Source: Paraburkholderia dinghuensis
Lineage (GTDB): Bacteria; Pseudomonadota; Gammaproteobacteria; Burkholderiales; Burkholderiaceae
DNA length: 64,000 nucleotides
Reading direction: 5' to 3'
NCBI RefSeq assembly: GCF_003837865.1
Contig: NZ_RQIS01000005.1
Location: forward strand, 62,001 to 126,000
The translations under genes were made by a program, and so were the position numbers. This document shows positions 8,271 to 18,136 of this stretch, one piece after another. Within the stretch, counting starts at the first letter, position 1; each line of letters starts with the position of its first letter. The notes under the pieces are model-generated. The model was given only the letters and a program-made list of their open reading frames with translations, had not been told where the DNA came from and ran no database searches.

Positions 8271-9620
8271 ATGCGGATTGACCGGCGTCTGCTGACGCTT
8301 GCGTTCGGCGACCTGTTCTGGCGTACCTTCCTGCTGATCGCACTCCTCATCGCGGTCAGTCTTGCGGCGTGGTTCCAGAGTTTTCGCGTGATCGAACGGG
8401 AGCCGCGCGCGCAGCGCGTGGCCCTGCAGCTCGTCGCGGTCGTCAAACTCACGCGCACCGCCCTGCTCTATTCCGATCCCGACCTGCGCCGCGCGCTGCT
8501 GCAGGACCTGGAGAGCAATGAAGGCGTGCGCGTCTACCCGCGCGAAACCACCGACAAGTACAAGCTCCAGCCCGACGAGTCGCTCAACCGGCTCATCGAG
8601 CACGACATCCGCGGACGCCTCGGCGACGACACGGTCATCGCCCAGTCGGTGAACGATATACCCGGCGTCTGGATCAGCTTCAAAATCGACGATGACGATT
8701 ACTGGGTCGCGCTCGACCGCGAGCAACTCGATAACGTCACGGGCCTGCAGTGGGTCGGATGGGGCGTGTCGGCACTTGCGCTTTCGCTGTTCGGCGCGGC
8801 GTTCATCACGAGCCTCGTGAACCGGCCTTTCGCGCGGCTCGCGATGTCGGCGCGCATGGTGGGCTCCGGCCAGTCGCCCGCGCCGTTGCCGGAGAGCGGC
8901 ATGGGCGTGGCCGCCGAGACCAATCGAAGCTTCAACCAGATGGTGCGCGACCTCGAACAACTCGAGGCCGACCGCGCGCTGATGCTCGCGGGCATTTCGC
9001 ACGATTTGCGCACACCGCTCGCGCGGCTGCGGCTCGAGACGGAGATGAGTCCGTCCGACGAGGCGACCAAGGACGCGATGATCGACGACATCGAGCAAAT
9101 GGACTTGATCATCGGCCGCTTCCTCGACTACGCGCGTCCGGTGCAGCGCTTGCCCGAGCGCGTCGACCTCTCGGTGATCGCGAGTGAAATGGCCGCGCGC
9201 ATGGCGAGCGAAGACGGCGTGCGGATGATCACGCGCCTCGCGCCGACCGCGCTGATCGAAGCCGACGACACAGACATGCGCCGCGTGGTCGGCAACCTGA
9301 TCGAGAACGCGCGAAAGTACGGTGCGAGCGAAACGGACGGCATTCCCCACATCATGCTCGAGACGCGCGTTTCCCATTCGCGGGTCGAGCTTTCGGTCGT
9401 CGATGAAGGGCCTGGCATTCCCGAAGACCAGATTGCGCTCGTCACGCGACCGTTCTATCGCGTCGACAACGCCCGCACTCAGGCCAACGGCACCGGCCTC
9501 GGGATGGCGATCGTGCAGCGTCTCGTGGGTCGCTACCGTGGCGCGCTGCGCTTGCGCAACCGTATGCCCGGCCCTGGTCTCGAAGTGACGATCGAATTTC
9601 CGCTAGCCAAGGGCGTGTAG
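8271..9620 (+). CDS. envZ: EnvZ-type sensor histidine kinase
   Basis: A 449-residue inner-membrane sensor kinase, partner of the preceding OmpR. Membrane segments lie at about 17-38 and 160-183, bracketing a periplasmic domain. HAMP follows (about 184-235), then HisKA with phosphoacceptor His244 in GISHDLRTPLARLR. The HATPase domain has VGNLIENARKYG (N box), DEGPGIP (G1) and GTGLGMAIVQRLV (G2). Start at ATG 8271 is supported by AGGAAAGG just upstream. An ATG at 8235 would add 12 residues without an obvious ribosome site. Confidence 0.92.
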   Translation: MRIDRRLLTLAFGDLFWRTFLLIALLIAVSLAAWFQSFRVIEREPRAQRVALQLVAVVKLTRTALLYSDPDLRRALLQDLESNEGVRVYPRETTDKYKLQPDESLNRLIEHDIRGRLGDDTVIAQSVNDIPGVWISFKIDDDDYWVALDREQLDNVTGLQWVGWGVSALALSLFGAAFITSLVNRPFARLAMSARMVGSGQSPAPLPESGMGVAAETNRSFNQMVRDLEQLEADRALMLAGISHDLRTPLARLRLETEMSPSDEATKDAMIDDIEQMDLIIGRFLDYARPVQRLPERVDLSVIASEMAARMASEDGVRMITRLAPTALIEADDTDMRRVVGNLIENARKYGASETDGIPHIMLETRVSHSRVELSVVDEGPGIPEDQIALVTRPFYRVDNARTQANGTGLGMAIVQRLVGRYRGALRLRNRMPGPGLEVTIEFPLAKGV

Positions 9621-10014
9621 CCAGCGACGAGGCGGCCCACTTCACCGTCCCGCACGGGCCGCATCCTCGTGCGGCGAACGTCGCCCTGGAGTCAAAGGTG
9701 CCAGGCGCACGGCGGCTTCGGCTGGCGCGATTACGTTTGTCAGGGCCATCCTGCCGGTCACTCTCTCATCAGCAGCTGACCAATCTGAACGTCGAGCCTA
9801 ATCCCGACGAAATTCCGCGAGTCCTCGATGCCTCTGCAGACAGGCGAGATGTGCGCAGGCGGACGTCCCGTTGGCGGCGCCACGCCTCAGGTGCGATAAC
9901 CCGTTGCTGTACGAGCGTCGGTTTTTCGCTCAGCGATACTCAGGAGTACGAAATCATTTGCGAACTCCAATCGTGAAAACCAGAGGCGCGCAGCAAGCGC
10001 GCAACAGACGTGCA
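9621..10014. other. intergenic region between convergent envZ and ispF
   Basis: About 390 bases between converging genes. No convincing ORF, RNA or strong terminator hairpin was found on either strand. Confidence 0.5.
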
Positions 10015-10494
10015 TCAAGCGCGCATGAGCAGCACGGCGGCCTGCGCCTCGATGCCCTCGCCCCGGCCCAGATAGCCGAGCTTTTCATTCGTCTTCGCCT
10101 TCACGTTGACGCGATCGAGCGGTAGTTTCAGGTCTTCGGCGATATTCGCGCGCATCGCGTCGATATGCGGTGCGAGCTTCGGCGCCTGCGCGATCACGGT
10201 GCTATCCACGTTGACGAGCGCGAATCCCGCTTCCTCGACGCGTCGCAGGCACTCGCGCAGCAGCACGCGGCTGTTCGCGCCATAGAAGTTTTTGTCGGTG
10301 TCGGGAAAGTGCCGGCCGATGTCGCCAAGCGCGGCGGCGCCGAAAAGCGCGTCGGTGATCGCGTGCAGGAGCACGTCGGCGTCCGAATGACCGAGCAGTC
10401 CGCGCTCATACGGCACCGTCACGCCGCCAATGATGAGCGGGCGTCCCGGCACCAGTGCGTGCACGTCGTAGCCTTGTCCGATTCTGATGTCCAT
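10015..10494 (-). CDS. ispF: 2-C-methyl-D-erythritol 2,4-cyclodiphosphate synthase
   Basis: The 159-residue IspF cyclises CDP-ME 2-phosphate to MEcPP with loss of CMP, the fifth step of the MEP isoprenoid pathway. The start [14 protein letters not shown] carries metal ligands Asp8 and His10. [25 protein letters not shown] contains His42 and the trimer core, and [14 protein letters not shown] is the CMP-binding end. The length is exactly family size. It lies 43 bases downstream of ispD on the same strand, so the two form an operon. Confidence 0.97.
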   Translation of the reverse strand: MDIRIGQGYDVHALVPGRPLIIGGVTVPYERGLLGHSDADVLLHAITDALFGAAALGDIGRHFPDTDKNFYGANSRVLLRECLRRVEEAGFALVNVDSTVIAQAPKLAPHIDAMRANIAEDLKLPLDRVNVKAKTNEKLGYLGRGEGIEAQAAVLLMRA

Positions 10495-10537
10495 GGGTGG
10501 GGTTATCCGTGTTGGTAATTCTCGCGCGCCGTGCAGC

Positions 10538-11251
10538 TCAACCGCCCGAGGGCCGGCTGAGAATCGCTTCCGCAAGCGCGAAATCTTCGGGGTAGGTCAC
10601 CTTGAAGTTGCGCAGGCTGCCCTGCACGAGACGCGGCGAATGGCCAAGCCATTCGATCGCGCTCGCCTCGTCGGTGAGATCGTGTCCGTCCTGCTGCGCG
10701 CGCTCGATGGCTGTGCGCAACATGCCGATGCGGAACATCTGCGGCGTTTGCGCCTGCCAGAGTCCGTCGCGGGCCTCGGTGCGGGCGATGCGCGGTGCGC
10801 TACCCTCCGGCGCGACACGCTTGAGCGTATCGGCGACGGGCAACGCCATGATGCCGCCCACCGCATCGTCCTTCACGGCGTCGACGAGCGAGCGGATCAA
10901 CCCGGGCGTGATGCCTGGGCGCGCCGCGTCGTGTACGAGCACCCAGTCGTCATCGCGTGCGCCAAACTCGGCGAGCGCGGCAAGGCCGTTGTAGACCGAT
11001 GCCTGGCGCGACGCGCCGCCGCAGCGACGCACGGCGAAGCGCAGACCGCCGAAACGGCGGGCGTCGAAGTGTCCGTCGTCGGGTGCGATCACGACGAGCG
11101 TCTGGGAGAACTCGCTGCAGGCGTCGAAGGCGGCGAGCGTATAGTGCAGAAGGTCGCGGCCGGCGACCATCCGGTACTGCTTCGGCATGGCCGAGCCGGA
11201 ACGGCTGCCGGTGCCGGCGCACGGAATCAGGGCAAACAGGCGTGAGGTCAC
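10538..11251 (-). CDS. ispD: 2-C-methyl-D-erythritol 4-phosphate cytidylyltransferase
   Basis: IspD transfers CMP from CTP to methylerythritol 4-phosphate, the third MEP-pathway step. The nucleotide-binding loop is [19 protein letters not shown] near the N-terminus. LVHDAARP (about residue 106) and TPQMFR are also conserved. I start at GTG 11251 (about 237 residues), which places the catalytic loop where homologues have it. A TTG at 11275 is possible but adds eight residues with no family counterpart. First gene of ispD-ispF, divergent from mfd. Confidence 0.95.
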   Translation of the reverse strand: MTSRLFALIPCAGTGSRSGSAMPKQYRMVAGRDLLHYTLAAFDACSEFSQTLVVIAPDDGHFDARRFGGLRFAVRRCGGASRQASVYNGLAALAEFGARDDDWVLVHDAARPGITPGLIRSLVDAVKDDAVGGIMALPVADTLKRVAPEGSAPRIARTEARDGLWQAQTPQMFRIGMLRTAIERAQQDGHDLTDEASAIEWLGHSPRLVQGSLRNFKVTYPEDFALAEAILSRPSGG

Positions 11252-11561
11252 GGTGATGCGAGCCGTATGAGTCAAAGTAAGGGACGGATTTTATAATAGA
11301 TGCTTTGCCCGCACGGCGGACGCACGCACAAGCTAGCGCACGCGCGTAAATCCGGGCCGTTTCAGCCCCTTGCCGCGGCAAGGGGCGAAATGGACCGGCA
11401 CGCGCCTGAGCCGCCGGGCGGCCGTCGATACTGTCGCCGGGCGTGCACATGCCCGCCGGGCGGACCCGCTGGATTCGCGCCTCGACGCTGTCACCCAGGC
11501 CAACAGCCGGGTGAGCAGCCGGGCCAACACCTGGGCCACCGAGAAGGCCAACCTGTCGCCT
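11252..11561. promoter_or_regulatory. divergent ispD / mfd promoter region
   Basis: 310 bases between divergent starts. A TATAAT on the plus strand at 11292-11297 overlaps TATTAT on the minus strand. The minus version would give a leader of about 35 bases for ispD and is the more plausible use. No good -35 partner is visible for either direction. Confidence 0.3.
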
Positions 11562-14500
11562 ATGTCTGAAATCGCCGCTTCGTCGCAGTCTCCGTCCCCC
11601 GTCACCGTCGTCAAGCCGGGGCAGCGCTACGCCTTCGACGGCACGCACGGTTCGTCCGATGCGTTGCTGATCGCCCGCTACCGCGAAGCGTCGCGGGCGA
11701 GCGCGCCGCTCGTCGCCGTGATCTGCGCGAGCGCGGTCGATGCGCAGCGGCTCGCCCAGGAGATCCCGTTTTTCGCGCCCGAGGCGCGCGTGCGCCTCTT
11801 GCCCGACTGGGAAACGCTCCCCTACGACACGTTCTCGCCGCACCAGGACCTCGTCTCCGAGCGGCTCGCGACGCTGCACGATCTGGGCGAAGGCCGCTGC
11901 GACATCCTGCTGGTTCCGGCCACGACGGCGCTTTACCGCATGCCGCCCGCCGCATTTCTCGCGGCATATACGTTCTCGTTCGCGCAAGGCCAGCGGCTCG
12001 ACGAGGCCAGGCTCAAGTCGCAGCTGACGCTCGCTGGCTACGAGCACGTGAGCCAGGTCGTGCGGCCCGGTGAATACTGCGTGCGCGGCTCGCTGATCGA
12101 CCTCTTCCCGATGGGCTCGCCGCTGCCGTACCGCATCGACCTGTTCGACGACCAGGTCGACTCGATCCGCGCGTTCGACCCCGACAGCCAGCGCAGCCTC
12201 TATCCGGTGAAGGACGTGCGGCTCCTGCCGGGCCGCGAGTTCCCGTTCGACGAGGCCTCGCGAACGGCGTTCCGCAGCCGCTGGCGCGAGGTGTTTGAAG
12301 GCGACCCGAGCCGCGCGACGGTCTACAAGGACATCGGCAACGGGGTGCCGTCGGCGGGCATCGAGTACTACCTGCCGCTCTTCTTCGAAGAAACCGCCAC
12401 GCTGTTCCACTATCTGCCCGCGGACGCCCAACTCGTGTTCTCGGGCGATCTGGATGCCTCGATCCGCCGCTTCTCGAACGACACGAAGCAGCGCTACAAC
12501 TTCCTTTCGCACGACCGCGAACGGCCGATTCTCGAGCCTCAGCGCCTCTTCCTCACCGAAGACGACTTTTTCACGTTCGCCAAGCCGTTCGCGCGCCTCG
12601 TGCTACCGGCGGCGAGCGCGGGCGGCTGGGCGAATGCACTGCCGAACCTCGCGATCGACCGGCACGCCGACGACCCGCTCGCCGCGCTGCGCGGGTATCT
12701 CGGCACAACGAAGAACCGTGTGCTGTTCGCGGTGGAGTCGGCAGGCCGCCGTGAGACGATCTCGCAACTGCTCGCGGACAACCATCTTCGGCCCACCTCC
12801 GCGGACAGCTACGAGGACTGGCTCACGTCCGACGAGCGATTCGTACTGGGCGTCGCGCCGCTCTCGACGGGCTTCGCGCTTGCCGGCGAAGCGCTCACGA
12901 TCATCACCGAATCCGAGCTGTACGGACCGCTCGCACGCCGCGCCGGGCGCCGCCGCCAGGAACAGGCGAGCAACGTCGATTCGATGGTGCGCGACCTTTC
13001 CGAGCTGAAAGTCGGCGATCCGGTCGTGCACGCACAGCACGGCATCGGCCGTTATCACGGCCTCGTGACGATGGATCTCGGCGAAGGCGACACCGAATTC
13101 CTGCACCTCGAATATGCGAGCGGCAGCAAGCTGTACGTGCCCGTGTCGCAGCTGCATGTGATCTCGCGCTACAGCGGCGCCGATCCGGACAGCGCACCGC
13201 TGCACGCACTCGGCTCGGGCCAGTGGGAAAAAGCGCGCCGCAAGGCCGCACAACAGATCCGCGACACCGCAGCCGAACTGCTCAACCTCTACGCGCGGCG
13301 CGCCGCGCGCGAGGGCCATGCGTTCAAGCTCGATCCGCGCGACTACGTCAAGTTCGCGGAGAGCTTCGGCTTCGAGGAAACGCCGGACCAGGCCGCGGCG
13401 ATCGCGGCCGTCATCGGCGACATGACGAGCGGCAAGCCGATGGACCGCCTCGTGTGCGGTGACGTCGGCTTCGGCAAGACCGAAGTGGCGCTGCGCGCGG
13501 CCTTCATCGCCGTGATGGGCGGCAAGCAGGTCGCGATCCTCTCGCCGACCACGCTGCTCGCGGAACAACACACCCAGACCTTCACCGACCGCTTCTCCGA
13601 GTGGCCCGTGCGCATCGCCGAACTCTCGCGCTTCAAGACCGGGAAGGAAGTCAACACGGCGATCGGACAGATCAACGATGGCACCGTCGACATCGTCATC
13701 GGCACGCACAAGCTGCTTTCGTCAGACGTGCAGTTCAAGCGGCTCGGGCTCGTGATCATCGACGAGGAACACCGCTTCGGCGTGCGCCAGAAGGAGGCGC
13801 TGAAGGCGCTGCGTGCGGAAGTCGACGTGCTCACGCTGACCGCGACACCGATCCCGCGCACGCTCGGCATGGCGCTCGAAGGGCTGCGCGATTTCTCGGT
13901 GATTGCGACTGCGCCGCAGAAACGCCTCGCGATCAAGACGTTCGTGCGCCGCGAAGAAGACGCAGTGATCCGCGAAGCGATGCTGCGCGAACTGAAGCGC
14001 GGCGGCCAGGTGTACTTCCTGCACAACGAAGTCGAGACGATCGAGAACCGCCGCGCGATGCTCGAAGCGCTCGTGCCCGAGGCGCGCATTGCCGTCGCGC
14101 ACGGCCAGATGCACGAGCGCGAACTCGAAGCCGTGATGCGCGACTTCGTCGCCCAGCGCGCGAACGTGCTCCTGTGTACGACGATCATCGAGACCGGCAT
14201 CGACGTGCCGACCGCGAACACGATCCTCATCCATCGCTCCGACAAGTTCGGCCTCGCGCAATTGCATCAACTGCGCGGACGCGTCGGACGCTCGCACCAC
14301 CAGGCTTACGCGTACCTGCTCGTACACGATCCGCAGGGCCTGACGAAGCAGGCGCAGCGCCGCCTCGAAGCGATTCAGCAAATGGAGGAACTCGGTTCGG
14401 GTTTCTATCTCGCAATGCACGACCTCGAAATCCGCGGCACGGGCGAAGTGCTCGGCGACAAGCAGTCGGGCGAGATTCAGGAAATCGGCTTCCAGCTCTA

Positions 14501-15029
14501 CTCGGACATGCTCACCGACGCGGTGAGAGCGCTCAAGGAAGGCCGCGAGCCCGATCTGAACGCACCGCTCGCCGCGACCACCGAGATCAACCTGCACGCG
14601 CCCGCGATCCTGCCGGCCGACTATTGCGGCGACGTCCAGGAACGCCTGTCGCTCTACAAGCGGCTGGCGAATTGCGAGCACGACGACTCGATCGACGGCA
14701 TCCAGGAAGAGCTGATCGACCGCTTCGGCAAGATGCCGCCGCAAGCGCATGCGCTCATCGAAACGCACCGGCTGCGGCTCGCCGCGAAGCCGCTCGGCAT
14801 CACGAAGATCGACGCGGGCGAGGCTGTGATCGGCCTGCAGTTCGTGCCCAATCCGCCGGTCGACGGGATGCGCATCATCGAGATGGTGCAGAAGCACAAG
14901 CACATCAAGCTCGCCGGGCAGGACAAGCTGCGCATCGAAACGCGCAGCCCCGACCTCGCGGTGCGCGTGGCGACGGTCAAGGAAACGCTGCGGGCGCTCG
15001 GCGCGCCGGCGCGGGCGGCGGCGCGTTGA
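11562..15029 (+). CDS. mfd: transcription-repair coupling factor Mfd
   Basis: A 1155-residue SF2 translocase that removes RNA polymerase stalled at lesions and recruits UvrA. In order: a UvrB-like N-terminal module (LLPDWETLPYDTFSPHQDLVS), the CarD-like RNAP-interacting domain (VGDPVVHAQHGIGRYHGL near residue 484), helicase motif I GDVGFGKTEVALRAA (about 633), DEEH box IIDEEHRFGVRQ (about 732), and TATPIPRTL. Motifs V/VI read TTIIETGIDVP and HQLRGRVGRS, and a C-terminal TRCF domain follows. The ATG at 11562 gives standard length. The frame stays open upstream but that part is Arg/Ala-rich shadow. Confidence 0.97.
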   Translation: MSEIAASSQSPSPVTVVKPGQRYAFDGTHGSSDALLIARYREASRASAPLVAVICASAVDAQRLAQEIPFFAPEARVRLLPDWETLPYDTFSPHQDLVSERLATLHDLGEGRCDILLVPATTALYRMPPAAFLAAYTFSFAQGQRLDEARLKSQLTLAGYEHVSQVVRPGEYCVRGSLIDLFPMGSPLPYRIDLFDDQVDSIRAFDPDSQRSLYPVKDVRLLPGREFPFDEASRTAFRSRWREVFEGDPSRATVYKDIGNGVPSAGIEYYLPLFFEETATLFHYLPADAQLVFSGDLDASIRRFSNDTKQRYNFLSHDRERPILEPQRLFLTEDDFFTFAKPFARLVLPAASAGGWANALPNLAIDRHADDPLAALRGYLGTTKNRVLFAVESAGRRETISQLLADNHLRPTSADSYEDWLTSDERFVLGVAPLSTGFALAGEALTIITESELYGPLARRAGRRRQEQASNVDSMVRDLSELKVGDPVVHAQHGIGRYHGLVTMDLGEGDTEFLHLEYASGSKLYVPVSQLHVISRYSGADPDSAPLHALGSGQWEKARRKAAQQIRDTAAELLNLYARRAAREGHAFKLDPRDYVKFAESFGFEETPDQAAAIAAVIGDMTSGKPMDRLVCGDVGFGKTEVALRAAFIAVMGGKQVAILSPTTLLAEQHTQTFTDRFSEWPVRIAELSRFKTGKEVNTAIGQINDGTVDIVIGTHKLLSSDVQFKRLGLVIIDEEHRFGVRQKEALKALRAEVDVLTLTATPIPRTLGMALEGLRDFSVIATAPQKRLAIKTFVRREEDAVIREAMLRELKRGGQVYFLHNEVETIENRRAMLEALVPEARIAVAHGQMHERELEAVMRDFVAQRANVLLCTTIIETGIDVPTANTILIHRSDKFGLAQLHQLRGRVGRSHHQAYAYLLVHDPQGLTKQAQRRLEAIQQMEELGSGFYLAMHDLEIRGTGEVLGDKQSGEIQEIGFQLYSDMLTDAVRALKEGREPDLNAPLAATTEINLHAPAILPADYCGDVQERLSLYKRLANCEHDDSIDGIQEELIDRFGKMPPQAHALIETHRLRLAAKPLGITKIDAGEAVIGLQFVPNPPVDGMRIIEMVQKHKHIKLAGQDKLRIETRSPDLAVRVATVKETLRALGAPARAAAR

Positions 15030-15047
15030 CCGGCGCGTGACAGGCTG

Positions 15048-15082
15048 ACTTGCAGCGGCGCTTCACGCGTGCCGCTGCAAGT
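15048..15082 (+). terminator. strong hairpin 3' of mfd
   Basis: A perfect 12-base-pair stem (ACTTGCAGCGGC / GCCGCTGCAAGT) with an 11-base loop lies 18 bases after the mfd stop. No U-run follows, so it is either an imperfect terminator or a 3'-end stabiliser. Confidence 0.4.
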
Positions 15083-15156
15083 CGCGCGCCGATGCGCTCA
15101 AGCTTCCACCCTGCTTTTTAGGTAAAATTGGGATATTGGAACGCTGGAGTCATGTT

Positions 15157-16389
15157 ATGCCCGTCGACGCTGAATCGGCGCAATCCACTCAGTCGCCCGC
15201 TTCCTCCCCCGCTCTTCCCATCTCGCTTCCCTGGGTCACGCGACTCGTGTCGATGGACACGGTGAGCCGCAATCCGAATCTCGGCCTCATCGAAACAGTC
15301 CGCGACGAACTGCGCACGCGCGGCATCGAATCGATACTCACCTACAGCCCCGAAGGCAAGTGGGCCAACCTGTTCGCGACGCTGCCCGCGCACGACGGCT
15401 CGACGAACGGCGGCATCGTCCTCTCCGGCCACACGGACGTCGTACCTGTTGACGGCCAGAAGTGGGACAGCGATCCGTTCAGCCCGGAAATCCGCGACGG
15501 CCTGCTCTATGGCCGCGGCACCTGCGACATGAAAGGGTTCATCGGCGCTGCACTCGCACTCGTGCCGGAGATGCAGCAAGCAAAGCTCGCGAAGCCGCTC
15601 CACCTCGCGCTGTCGTTCGATGAAGAAATCGGCTGTGCGGGCGCACCGCTCATGATCGAGGAACTCATGAAGCGCGGCGTGAAGCCCGAAGGCTGCATCG
15701 TCGGCGAGCCGACCAGCATGCGCCCCATCGTCGCCCACAAGGGCGTCAACGCATACCAGTGCTGCGTGCGCGGACACGCGGCGCACTCGTCGCTCACGCC
15801 GCGCGGCCTCAATGCGATCGAATACGCGGCGCGGCTCATCTGCCATATTCGCGATCTCGCCGACCAGTTCCGCGCTCAAGGCCCCTTCGACGACCGTTAC
15901 GACGTGCCATTCACGACCGCACAGACGAGCCTGATCGACGGCGGCAACGCGATCAACACCGTACCGGCCCAGTGCCGCTTCACCTTCGAATTCCGCAATC
16001 TCCCGACGCTCGATCCCGATGCGATCTTCGCTCGCGTCGAGCAGTACGCGCGCGAGACGCTGCTGCCGATGATGCAGCGCGAGCACGCGTCGGCGGCCAT
16101 CGAGTTCTCGAAGATCGCCGCAGCACCGGGACTCGATGCCAGCGAGCAGGCCGCGATCACGCAACTCGTGCGCGCGCTCACAGCCGACCGCGCGCAACGC
16201 AAGGTGGCCTACGGCACGGAGGCGGGGCTTTTCGCGCGCGCGGGCATTCCGAGCATCGTGTGCGGCCCCGGCGACATCGAGCAGGCGCACAAGCCGAACG
16301 AATTCGTTTCCCTCGACCAGCTTGCCGCGTGCGAAGGATTCCTGCGCAAGCTCGTCCACGCGCAGTCCGTCGAAGCGCAGGCGCAGTAG
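15157..16389 (+). CDS. argE: acetylornithine deacetylase
   Basis: A 410-residue M20-family zinc hydrolase that releases acetate from N-acetylornithine in arginine synthesis. Metal and catalytic residues are visible: LSGHTDVVPVDG (His92, Asp94), GRGTCDMKG (Asp124), SFDEEIGC (Glu156/Glu157), GEPTSM, and a C-terminal GPGDIEQAHKPNE supplying the last His. The dimerisation insert HAAHSSLTPRGLNAI is typical. The ATG at 15157 is preceded by GGAG about ten bases upstream. A PLP enzyme follows after 25 bases on the same strand. Confidence 0.93.
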   Translation: MPVDAESAQSTQSPASSPALPISLPWVTRLVSMDTVSRNPNLGLIETVRDELRTRGIESILTYSPEGKWANLFATLPAHDGSTNGGIVLSGHTDVVPVDGQKWDSDPFSPEIRDGLLYGRGTCDMKGFIGAALALVPEMQQAKLAKPLHLALSFDEEIGCAGAPLMIEELMKRGVKPEGCIVGEPTSMRPIVAHKGVNAYQCCVRGHAAHSSLTPRGLNAIEYAARLICHIRDLADQFRAQGPFDDRYDVPFTTAQTSLIDGGNAINTVPAQCRFTFEFRNLPTLDPDAIFARVEQYARETLLPMMQREHASAAIEFSKIAAAPGLDASEQAAITQLVRALTADRAQRKVAYGTEAGLFARAGIPSIVCGPGDIEQAHKPNEFVSLDQLAACEGFLRKLVHAQSVEAQAQ

Positions 16390-16414
16390 CGCGGCAACGA
16401 GGCACGCGAGCGCC

Positions 16415-17425
16415 ATGTCCAACGGCACGCCGACACCGACCGGTCACACGATCGACGGCGAAGCGATCCCGACACTCGACGACATCGCCTCGCAGCACTT
16501 CACGCTCACGCCGTGGGTGCTGCGCACGCCGGTGTTCGACCGCCACGACCTGCCCTCGCTCGAAGATACGCTCGTCAACTTCAAGTTCGAGCTGCTGCAG
16601 GCGGGCGGCAGCTTCAAGGTGCGCGGCGCGTTCACGCATCTGCTCGCGCTCGACGCCGCAGAGCGCCGCGCGGGCGTCACGTGCGTCTCGGGCGGCAATC
16701 ATGCGATCGCGGTGTCGTATGCGGCGATGCGCCTTGGCATCAGCGCGAAGGTCGTGCTCTTTCGCACGGCGAGCGCGGCGCGTGTCGAACAGTGCCGGCG
16801 CTTCGGCGCTGAAATCGTCGTGGCGGGGAGCAGCAGCGAAGCGTTCGACATCGTCCGGCGCGTAGAAGCCGAGGAAGGCCGCTATTTCGTGCATCCGTTC
16901 AACGGCTATCGCACGGTGCTCGGCACGGCGACGCTCGGCTACGAATGGGCGACCCAGGCGAACGACCTCGACGCCGTGATCCTGCCGATTGGCGGCGGCG
17001 GCCTCGCCGCGGGTGTATCGCTCGCGCTGCGGCTCGCCGATCCGCGTGTGCACATCTACGGCGTCGAGCCCGAATCCGCGGACGTGATGAGCCGCAGTTT
17101 CGCCGCCAACCATACGGTGCATATCAGTCACATGCATTCGATCGCGGATTCGCTGATGGCGCCGCACTCCGAGCAATACAGCTATGAACTGTGCCGACGG
17201 CATATCGATCGCATCGTAACCGTCAGCGACGACGACTTGCGCGCCGCGATGCGAGTGCTATTCGACCAACTGAAGCTGGCTGTCGAGCCGGCGTGCGCGG
17301 CGGCCACGGCGGGCCTGCTCGGGCCGCTGCGCGACATCGTGCAGGGCAAGCGCGTCGGCGTCCTGCTGTGCGGGACCAACACGGACCCGGCAACGTTCAG
17401 CGAGCATCTGGCGCGCGCGAGCTGA
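16415..17425 (+). CDS. threonine/serine dehydratase-like PLP enzyme
   Basis: A 336-residue fold-type II PLP enzyme. The cofactor lysine is Lys68 in [29 protein letters not shown] is the substrate loop, and [14 protein letters not shown] is the glycine loop that grips the PLP phosphate. There is no C-terminal ACT regulatory domain, so it resembles the catabolic, single-domain threonine dehydratases rather than biosynthetic IlvA. Members of this subgroup include serine racemases and hydroxyaspartate dehydratases, so substrate is uncertain. It follows argE closely and may be co-transcribed. Confidence 0.85.
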   Translation: MSNGTPTPTGHTIDGEAIPTLDDIASQHFTLTPWVLRTPVFDRHDLPSLEDTLVNFKFELLQAGGSFKVRGAFTHLLALDAAERRAGVTCVSGGNHAIAVSYAAMRLGISAKVVLFRTASAARVEQCRRFGAEIVVAGSSSEAFDIVRRVEAEEGRYFVHPFNGYRTVLGTATLGYEWATQANDLDAVILPIGGGGLAAGVSLALRLADPRVHIYGVEPESADVMSRSFAANHTVHISHMHSIADSLMAPHSEQYSYELCRRHIDRIVTVSDDDLRAAMRVLFDQLKLAVEPACAAATAGLLGPLRDIVQGKRVGVLLCGTNTDPATFSEHLARAS

Positions 17426-17591
17426 AGCCGTTTGCGCAACGCGAGCGTGCCGCGTAGCTACTGCGGCCCAATCCCGTGCGCAACCAGCGACATGCCAGGG
17501 ACTGTCAAATTACTACCACCTCGGGAATGCGTTCGCTATCATTGCGCCATCGCATTGTTGTGTTCCGCACCTTCACCGGGAGAGCCTATAC

Positions 17592-18029
17592 ATGAGCATG
17601 ATCCAGGAATTCAAGGAATTCGCCGTCAAAGGCAACGTGATGGACCTCGCAGTCGGTGTGATCATCGGCGGGGCTTTTTCGACTATCGTGAACTCGGTCG
17701 TAAAGGATCTCATCATGCCGGTCATCGGCGCGATCACGGGCGGCCTCGACTTCTCGAACATGTTCGTCCGGCTCGGCCACATTCCCGCGACCTACAAGGG
17801 CAATCCCGATTCGTACAAGGATCTGCAGACGGCTGGGGTAGCCGCATTCGGCTACGGCTCGTTCATCACGGCGGTGATCAACTTCATCATTCTCGCGTTC
17901 ATCATCTTTCTGATGGTGAAGTTCATCAACAAGCTGCGCAAGCCGGACGAAGCGCCTGCCGCCGAACCGGCCCCGACGCCCGAAGACGTGCTACTGCTGC
18001 GCGAAATCCGCGATTCATTGAAAAAATAA
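17592..18029 (+). CDS. mscL: large-conductance mechanosensitive channel MscL
   Basis: A 145-residue inner-membrane channel that opens under high membrane tension during osmotic downshock. The N-terminal amphipathic helix is [17 protein letters not shown]1 (about 16-40) contains the pore-lining [12 protein letters not shown] periplasmic loop follows, then TM2 (about 88-112), and a C-terminal bundle ends in [15 protein letters not shown]. The start has a strong GGGAGAG ribosome site. A hairpin terminator follows directly. Confidence 0.97.
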   Translation: MSMIQEFKEFAVKGNVMDLAVGVIIGGAFSTIVNSVVKDLIMPVIGAITGGLDFSNMFVRLGHIPATYKGNPDSYKDLQTAGVAAFGYGSFITAVINFIILAFIIFLMVKFINKLRKPDEAPAAEPAPTPEDVLLLREIRDSLKK

Positions 18030-18066
18030 TCCACGCTGAAGCGGTCGTTCCACCGCTGCGATAAAG

Positions 18067-18098
18067 CCCGCGCCGGCGTACTGCCTCGCGGGTTTTTT
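18067..18098 (+). terminator. Rho-independent terminator of mscL
   Basis: CCCGCG...CGCGGG followed by six T residues, 38 bases after the mscL stop. It also separates mscL from the converging hybrid kinase gene. Confidence 0.8.
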
Positions 18099-18136
18099 CT
18101 TTCATATCGTTGCCCGCGCCACCGTACGCCGCGGAC

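Noticed and set aside
7470..9377. A 635-codon minus-strand ORF opposite ompR/envZ
   Set aside because: It is the antisense of two well-defined genes, His/Arg-rich, a common shadow in high-GC codon use.
10950..12512. A 520-codon minus-strand ORF opposite mfd
   Set aside because: Antisense shadow of mfd; part of it only repeats ispD sequence in another frame.
15048..15082. Possible CRISPR-like or REP repeat
   Set aside because: The hairpin occurs once only; no repeated copies or spacers were found.
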